From positions 1-9,490 of the forward strand of contig JALNYP010000105.1 in assembly GCA_023229795.1 (NCBI GenBank): DNA of 9,490 nucleotides, written 5' to 3'. Positions 6,096-9,490 of this stretch are shown in pieces. Below the pieces are notes generated by a model. It was not told the origin of the DNA and did not search any database. It was given only the letters and a program-made list of their open reading frames with translations. The stretch is from Syntrophobacterales bacterium. Lineage in GTDB: Bacteria > Desulfobacterota > Desulfobaccia > Desulfobaccales > 0-14-0-80-60-11. The stretch's first letter is position 1. Every line of letters starts with the position of its first letter. The position numbers and the translations under genes are program-made.

Positions 6096-6481
6096 TTTTT
6101 GGTCACTCCCCCAGGGGTCTCCGGCGGGCAGACCTTGGTGCAGCGCCGCAAGACCACCTCGATCACTGACATGTTCACCTTGTCGGGATTCTCCCGGTAG
6201 AACTGGTTCACGTCCTGGACGATTTGACCCACGGTCTTGGTTTTCAAATCATCCACAAAGGCCCGGGAGAGACAGGCCGGTTTCCGTTGGCCGGCTGCGG
6301 CCACTTCGAAGTCGGCCAGATTGCCCATGCCGAAGATATACCCGGCTTTGCCATCCTCGGAGACCTGCCGCCATTGGACGCCGGTCCAGAGCATGGCTTT
6401 GCCGGTCTCCACCGCGGGAGACGCCGAGACCAGGCCGCCGACCAGCAATCCCACCAGGAGCAGGATGACAGCGGCTCTCAT
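6092..6481 (-). CDS. Secreted Rap1a/Tai-like protein (copy 2)
   Basis: A 129-residue predicted periplasmic protein. An N-terminal hydrophobic signal of about 20 residues is followed by a mature helical domain. Its pattern is Trp32/Trp37, then GYIFGMGNLADFE, C70, VDDLKTKTVGQIVQDV, the FYRENP block (residues 94-99) and CTKVC (C114, C118). The order of a YxxG helix, a central cysteine, a TVGQ(V/I)V helix, an ENP turn and a terminal cysteine matches what I know of the Rap1a/Tai family, whose founding members are periplasmic immunity proteins against type VI amidases. No effector gene is nearby. Hand alignment to copy 1 gives about half of 87 ungapped positions identical. Its start overlaps the copy 1 stop as TAATG and its stop overlaps the next gene as ATGA. 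The family label is moderately sure; a general envelope role is as likely as immunity. Confidence 0.8.
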   Translation of the reverse strand: MRAAVILLLVGLLVGGLVSASPAVETGKAMLWTGVQWRQVSEDGKAGYIFGMGNLADFEVAAAGQRKPACLSRAFVDDLKTKTVGQIVQDVNQFYRENPDKVNMSVIEVVLRRCTKVCPPETPGGVTKK

Positions 6482-6858
6482 TATTTTTTCCCTGCGGCCT
6501 GCGGCGCACAGAGCTTCGTGCAGCGCTCCAAAATCACGGTGATCACCGGGGTCTTGGTCTTAGTGGGATTTTCCTTATAATACTTATCCACTTCGGCCAC
6601 TACCTGCCCCACGGTCTTGGTCTTGAGCTCATCGACAAAGCCCTTGGAAATGCAGGCAGCCGCGCCGGAACCGCCCGCGGCGTTCTCTAAATCCGCCATG
6701 TTGCCGATACCCTTGACATAGGCCACTTTGATGTCGGAGCTCATGTCTTTCCAGTGGCTGCCATCCCACAGGAAGCCTGGGCCGTCTGCCAGGGCTACCG
6801 TGGCCAGGGCGCAGAGCAGCACCAGCATCAATGCACCGGCTATACCCTTAATTTTCAT
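6481..6858 (-). CDS. Secreted Rap1a/Tai-like protein (copy 1)
   Basis: A 125-residue predicted periplasmic protein. The signal peptide ends near VALA (residue 24). The mature part starts with FLWDGSHWKDMS, followed by AYVKGIGNMADLE, C69, VDELKTKTVGQVV, YYKENP and CTKLC (C113, C117). Two or three cysteines suggest a disulfide-stabilised helical domain in an oxidising compartment. It is a tandem duplicate of the gene at 6092-6481, with the TKTVGQ core identical. A strong ribosome site, AAGGAGG, lies eight bases before the ATG, the best in the cluster, consistent with this gene leading the coupled unit 6858-5865. No convincing promoter is visible in the 83-base gap upstream, so it may share a transcript with the upstream Lys-rich genes. 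Confidence 0.83.
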   Translation of the reverse strand: MKIKGIAGALMLVLLCALATVALADGPGFLWDGSHWKDMSSDIKVAYVKGIGNMADLENAAGGSGAAACISKGFVDELKTKTVGQVVAEVDKYYKENPTKTKTPVITVILERCTKLCAPQAAGKK

Positions 6859-6941
6859 GGGCTTGCCCTCCTTGAAGGAAATTGTGTAACTTGCTCTCCA
6901 CTTCAGCCTTCTTCAGGACCACCCCGATGCAGGGGACCGGC

Positions 6942-7253
6942 TCAGGGTTGCTTCTTGGCTTGGGTCTTCTGAACTTTTTTCTTGGCGACTTTGGAAGATT
7001 TCTTGTGGTTCGCCTTTTTGCCCGCAGCCTTTTTGGCGGGCGCTTTGCCGGCCTTGGCTTTGGATTTGGGCCTGGCCTTTTCCACTTCGGATTTGGGGGC
7101 GGTCGGCTCCTTGGTCATTTCCGGCTGGGCCAGCGGCCTCTGGCCTTCCAGCATGGGGGGGATCGCCGGGGGCTCGACCTGTCGTTGAGCCCAGGCTCCC
7201 GGCACATTCAAGAGCAATAACCCGGCCGTGGCCAGGGTTATGAATTTTTTCAT
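6942..7253 (-). CDS. Exported protein with Lys-rich tail
   Basis: A 103-residue protein with a clear cleavable signal peptide (MKKFITLATAG to AWA, cut before Q23). Residues 23-55 are Pro/Glu-rich and probably unstructured. Residues 57-103 are very rich in Lys and Ala, with motifs such as APAKKAAGKKA and KVAKKKVQK, resembling histone H1 or AlgP tails but on an exported protein. It starts with the same MKK(F/L)ITLA pattern as the gene at 7352-7615, so the two are likely related. No strong ribosome site is at normal distance; a GGAGG lies about 15 bases upstream. The polycation could bind anionic envelope polymers or extracellular DNA; this is inference. Low-complexity composition makes homology hard to judge. 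Confidence 0.72.
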   Translation of the reverse strand: MKKFITLATAGLLLLNVPGAWAQRQVEPPAIPPMLEGQRPLAQPEMTKEPTAPKSEVEKARPKSKAKAGKAPAKKAAGKKANHKKSSKVAKKKVQKTQAKKQP

Positions 7254-7280
7254 GGCGATTTTAGCAAACCTCCCCTTCTG

Positions 7281-7330
7281 TCCAGGCCCGGTCCGGGGTC
7301 CAGGCCCGGTCCGGGGTCAAGCCCCGGACC
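7281..7330. repeat. 18-bp tandem repeat plus hairpin
   Basis: Two exact head-to-tail copies of an 18-base unit occupy 7281-7298 and 7299-7316 (each TCCAGGCCCGGTCCGGGG). The second copy's GGTCCGGGG (7308-7316) pairs perfectly with CCCCGGACC (7322-7330) around a five-base loop. The element fills half of the gap between the two Lys-rich genes. With no T run it is more likely a repeat or RNA-processing structure than a terminator. Confidence 0.75.
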
Positions 7331-7351
7331 GTTGCAGGTGAAGCAAAATTT

Positions 7352-7615
7352 TTATTCCGCGGTGGCTGGAGCTTTTTTGGCCTTCTTGCTCTTCTTGGCC
7401 TTTTTGGACTTGGCCTTCTTGGATTTTTTGGCCTTCTTGGTCGGCTTCACCTCTTCCGCAGGGGCGGCAGGCGTCTCAGGCGCAGGGGCCGCCGGGGCTG
7501 TGGCAGCCGGCGGAGCCGCCGGGGCCGGCGCCGGGGCCTGGCCCTGAGCCAGAGAAACTCCCTGGAGGCTCAGCAGGAACATCCCCATGCTGGCCAAGGT
7601 AATAAGTTTTTTCAT
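7352..7615 (-). CDS. Exported Ala/Pro-rich protein with Lys-repeat tail
   Basis: An 87-residue protein with a signal peptide (MKKLITLASMG to SLA, cut before Q24). Residues 24-53 are almost only Ala and Pro, a stiff linker. Residues 57-82 are Lys repeats built from KKAK and KKSKKAK units with about half lysine. The ribosome site AGGGAGGGGAG lies directly before the ATG. It is the first gene after the tRNA, 39 bases downstream of the tRNA 3' end, and no terminator is visible between. The domain plan (export signal, AP linker, poly-Lys) matches the gene at 6942-7253. Possible roles are envelope charge modulation or anchoring to anionic polymers; unproven. Repeats make it prone to length variation. 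Confidence 0.78.
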   Translation of the reverse strand: MKKLITLASMGMFLLSLQGVSLAQGQAPAPAPAAPPAATAPAAPAPETPAAPAEEVKPTKKAKKSKKAKSKKAKKSKKAKKAPATAE

Positions 7616-7654
7616 CTCCCCTCCCTATCCTTAGATAAGAACTTAAATAAAATG

Positions 7655-7731
7655 TGGTGGCGGTGCAGGGATTTGAACCCCGGACACTGCGGATATGAGC
7701 CGCATGCTCTAACCAACTGAGCTACACCGCC
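7655..7731 (-). tRNA. trnM: tRNA-Met (CAU anticodon), elongator type
   Basis: A complete 77-base cloverleaf including an encoded CCA end. The acceptor GGCGGTG pairs with CACCGCC, followed by discriminator A and CCA. The D arm is GCTC/GAGC, the anticodon arm TGCGG/CCGCA with loop CTCATAT and CAT at 7697-7695, and the T arm CGGGG/CCCTG with TTCAAAT. The paired first acceptor base excludes initiator tRNA-fMet. A tRNA-Ile2 with lysidine-modified CAU cannot be fully excluded by eye, but the overall sequence fits elongator Met better. Confidence 0.95.
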
Positions 7732-7741
7732 ATTAACCGAA

Positions 7742-7770
7742 AATATATTCGTCAAACCTGGTTCTGTCAA
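7742..7770 (-). promoter_or_regulatory. Near-consensus sigma70 promoter for tRNA-Met
   Basis: On the minus strand a perfect TTGACA (7770-7765), a 17-base spacer and TATATT (7747-7742) lie 10 bases before the first tRNA base. This is the strongest promoter in the window. TTTGAC occurs twice in direct orientation, at the -35 and again inside the spacer. It may also drive the secreted-protein genes after the tRNA. Confidence 0.8.
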
Positions 7771-7862
7771 ACAAAATTGCGGGCTCCGGCCCCTGGCCGA
7801 CGCCGATTCTTGCCAGGTTACCGGGACCCGCCGGAGACCGGCTCCACTGCCCCAAACCCGCC

Positions 7863-8528
7863 TCAGACGGCCAGCAGGCCCGGCAATTGAGATAACCGCT
7901 GCAGCAAAAAATCCGGAGACGCCGCGGTGAGAGTCTCTTCGTCCCCGTAGCCGTAGCCGACGGCCGCGGTAAAGGCTCCAGCGCCGCGGCCGGCCGCGAT
8001 ATCCGGGGTTTTATCTCCCACCATGAGGGTGCGATGGGGGGCTACACCCAGGTCGGCCATCAGGGCCAGCAAAGGTTCGGGGGCGGGCTTTAAGGGGAGG
8101 TCCGGGCCGCCGCCCCGGATGGCGATAAAAAATTGGGTGATCCCCAAGGCCTCCACGGTCTGTTGGGTCAGACGCTGAAGTTTATTGGACAGGACCGCCA
8201 GCTTCCGGTCCGCCAGGAGCGCCAACGTCGCGGCCACGTCGGGATAGAGGCGGGTCAGGTCCCCGTTGTGGCGGGTGTAGTAATCCAGGTAAAGCTTCAG
8301 GGCCTCCTCCACCTCGGCCAGATAGTCCGGGCCGACCAGGCGCTCGATCAGCTTGCGTTCGCCGCCGCCGATCATGCCGCGCACGGCTTGCGGCGTATGT
8401 TCGGGCAGTCCCAAGCTCCGGCAGGCGAAGTTGGCGGCCGCGGTCAAATCCGGCAGGGTGTCGGCCAGGGTGCCGTCCAGATCGAAGACGATGAGGTCCA
8501 CCGTGATTTTTTCAGGGGTTTGAGCCAT
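7863..8528 (-). CDS. gph: HAD-family phosphatase, probable phosphoglycolate phosphatase
   Basis: A 221-residue cytoplasmic HAD hydrolase. Motif I is DLIVFDLDGTLADTLPDL, with nucleophile D16 and acid/base D18. The helical cap (about residues 25-95) includes GMIGGGERKLIERL, typical of the Gph/PGP group. Motif II is AVLSNK (S114). Motif III is K147 in LPLKPAPEP, and motif IV is VGDKTPDIAAG (D172, D176). This matches 2-phosphoglycolate phosphatase, which removes glycolate phosphate formed in DNA repair. Related HAD phosphatases cannot be excluded. The start at 8528 gives seven residues before the core; only a weak TAAGA precedes it. It follows the P1-family peptidase by 34 bases and may be co-transcribed. 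A poor hairpin GGGC/GCCC at 7781-7792, then AATTTTG, could end the transcript. Confidence 0.88.
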   Translation of the reverse strand: MAQTPEKITVDLIVFDLDGTLADTLPDLTAAANFACRSLGLPEHTPQAVRGMIGGGERKLIERLVGPDYLAEVEEALKLYLDYYTRHNGDLTRLYPDVAATLALLADRKLAVLSNKLQRLTQQTVEALGITQFFIAIRGGGPDLPLKPAPEPLLALMADLGVAPHRTLMVGDKTPDIAAGRGAGAFTAAVGYGYGDEETLTAASPDFLLQRLSQLPGLLAV

Positions 8529-8542
8529 ATCTTAAGACACCA

Positions 8543-8566
8543 GGCGGGCGGGGACGCCCGTCCTAC
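8543..8566. repeat. GC-rich hairpin repeat overlapping a stop codon
   Basis: CGGGCG (8545-8550) pairs with CGCCCG (8555-8560) around a four-base GGGA loop, and on the minus strand it follows the sequence TAGGA. Similar 'TAGGACGGGCGTCCCCGC' stretches are common dispersed intergenic repeats in GC-rich deltaproteobacterial genomes (from memory). The TAG stop of the peptidase (8565-8563) directly abuts the hairpin arm. Confidence 0.5.
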
Positions 8567-9490
8567 CGTTGATGGTTAGGGTGCAGGTCCCGGTAGGCCG
8601 GCAGAACGCCCAGGCCCCGGGCTTCCTGCACGGCCCGCAGGATGGCCTGCTCCAGGGCGGCCTGGGCCAGGGCTCCGAGGTTATGCAGGTCGGCGCTCAC
8701 CCGGGGGTGGGCCAGGGCAAAGACCACGTCGCCGTCAAAAAGGGTATGGACCGGGCGGATGCAGCGGGCCAGGGCATCGTGGCCCAGTTGGGCGATCTTC
8801 TGGGCCTGTTCCCGGTTGAGCCGGGCGTTGGTGGCGACCACCGCGATGGTGGTGTTGAGCTCGCCGAAGCGCTGCCGCACAAAACCCTGGCGCAGCATCA
8901 GGGCGGTGTCCACGAACTCATGGCTATTCGCTGATCGGCGGGCTCCGGCCAGAATGGTCCCGTTCCTGGAGTCCACCACGTCGCCGAAGGCGTTGACCAC
9001 CGCCAGGGCACCTACTTCCAGGCCGTCGGGGCCTTCCAGGAAACTGGTCCCCAGGCCGCCCTTGGTGGCCTGCTGCACTCCCAGGAGTTTGCCCACAGTG
9101 GCGCCAACGCCGGCACCGATGCTGCCGTCTCCCTGGGGGCGGTCTCGGGCGGCCTGGCAGGCGGCGTAACCCATGGCCTTATCGGGCCGGACCCGGGAGT
9201 TGCCCACCGCCAGGTCATAAATCACCGCGCTGGGCACGATGGGCACCCTGGTAATGCCGACGTCGAAGCCGCGGCCGCGCTCCTCCAGGTAGTCCATGAC
9301 TCCCCCGGCCGCGTCCAGCCCGAAGGCGCTGCCGCCGGCGATCAAGACGCCCTGCACCTCTTCCACCACGTGGAGGCCCACCAGGGCGTCCATCTGCCGG
9401 GTGCCGGCCGCGGAACCCCGGACATCGGCGCTGCCCACGGTCTCGGGAGGGCAGAGGATAATGGTGCAGCCCGTGAGATTTTCGAAATCA
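8563..9490 (-). CDS. P1-family (DmpA/NylC-like) Ntn-hydrolase, 5' end missing
   Basis: The reading frame runs from the stop at 8563 to the window edge; 308 residues are visible and the N-terminus (perhaps 10-20 residues) lies outside. A GTG at 9438 is not the real start, because LTGCTIILCPPETVGSADVRG is conserved family sequence read through it. Family blocks include SADVRGSAAGTRQMDAL, LIAGGSAFGLDAAGGVMDYL, VPIVPSAVIYDL, GYAACQAA and GSIGAGVGATVGK. The proenzyme cleavage site is probably in GELNTTIAVVATNA: cleavage between Asn (8856-8854) and Thr (8853-8851) would expose Thr as the N-terminal nucleophile, as in NylC. Family members are self-processing aminopeptidases or amide hydrolases of varied substrate; the substrate here cannot be told. 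The stop overlaps a hairpin repeat. No signal peptide can be judged. Confidence 0.9.
   Translation of the reverse strand, partial: DFENLTGCTIILCPPETVGSADVRGSAAGTRQMDALVGLHVVEEVQGVLIAGGSAFGLDAAGGVMDYLEERGRGFDVGITRVPIVPSAVIYDLAVGNSRVRPDKAMGYAACQAARDRPQGDGSIGAGVGATVGKLLGVQQATKGGLGTSFLEGPDGLEVGALAVVNAFGDVVDSRNGTILAGARRSANSHEFVDTALMLRQGFVRQRFGELNTTIAVVATNARLNREQAQKIAQLGHDALARCIRPVHTLFDGDVVFALAHPRVSADLHNLGALAQAALEQAILRAVQEARGLGVLPAYRDLHPNHQR

Noticed and set aside
6092..6858. Type VI immunity function for the Rap1a-like pair
   Set aside because: No amidase effector or secretion gene is nearby; only the fold resemblance supports it, so immunity is not called.
7655..7731. Initiator tRNA-fMet
   Set aside because: The first acceptor pair is a Watson-Crick G-C; initiators have an unpaired first position.
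7775..7792. Confident terminator after gph
   Set aside because: The GGGC/GCCC stem is only four pairs and the following AATTTTG is separated by GC; too weak to list as a feature.
9436..9438. GTG as true start of the P1-family protein
   Set aside because: Conserved family sequence (TGCTIILCPPETV) continues in frame upstream to the window edge.

Overview
The window looks like chromosomal DNA from a GC-rich, Gram-negative anaerobe of the former Deltaproteobacteria (Desulfobacterota), possibly near Desulfobacca or Syntrophobacterales. This placement is an inference. It rests on the ccsA/hemX-hemA pair, the lipoproteins and cleavable signal peptides, a short Zn-ribbon protein of a type I associate with this group, and the dispersed intergenic hairpin repeats. 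No 16S or other formal marker is present.

Left part, plus strand (1-5034). Positions 1-266 hold no convincing gene but carry a cluster of palindromes (REP-like repeat) ending 21 bases before the first gene. Next come a CcsA/HemX-type cytochrome c assembly membrane protein (267-1100) and glutamyl-tRNA reductase hemA (1097-2392), which overlap by ATGA and are probably translationally coupled. A promoter-like element and a compact stem-loop (2505-2547) lead into a 128-residue protein with three CxxC pairs and no known function (2561-2947). After an intergenic stretch with two terminator-like hairpins comes a complete mnmG (3145-5034), which has the classic FAD and catalytic-cysteine motifs.

Middle part, minus strand (5078-7615). 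This is the least ordinary region: seven consecutive genes for small exported proteins. In transcription order they are two signal-peptide proteins with Lys-rich tails, a tandem pair of related secreted proteins resembling the Rap1a/Tai fold family, two related glycine-zipper lipoproteins, and a 65-residue lipoprotein that keeps a piece of the same core. The Rap1a-like pair and the first glycine-zipper gene are joined by TAATG and ATGA junctions, so they form one tightly coupled unit. Several members look like local duplications. Just upstream on the same strand are an elongator-type tRNA-Met(CAU) gene and a near-consensus promoter. No clear terminator separates that tRNA from the first secreted-protein gene.

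Right part, minus strand (7863-9490). A phosphoglycolate-phosphatase-like HAD hydrolase follows a P1-family (DmpA/NylC-like) Ntn-hydrolase, whose N-terminus lies beyond the right edge. The 34-base gap between them contains a GC-rich hairpin that also overlaps the peptidase stop codon.

The housekeeping parts (heme precursor synthesis, cytochrome c maturation, tRNA modification, tRNA-Met, 2-phosphoglycolate salvage) are ordinary. The best candidates for something undescribed are the small envelope-protein cluster and the switch-like leader of the Zn-ribbon gene.
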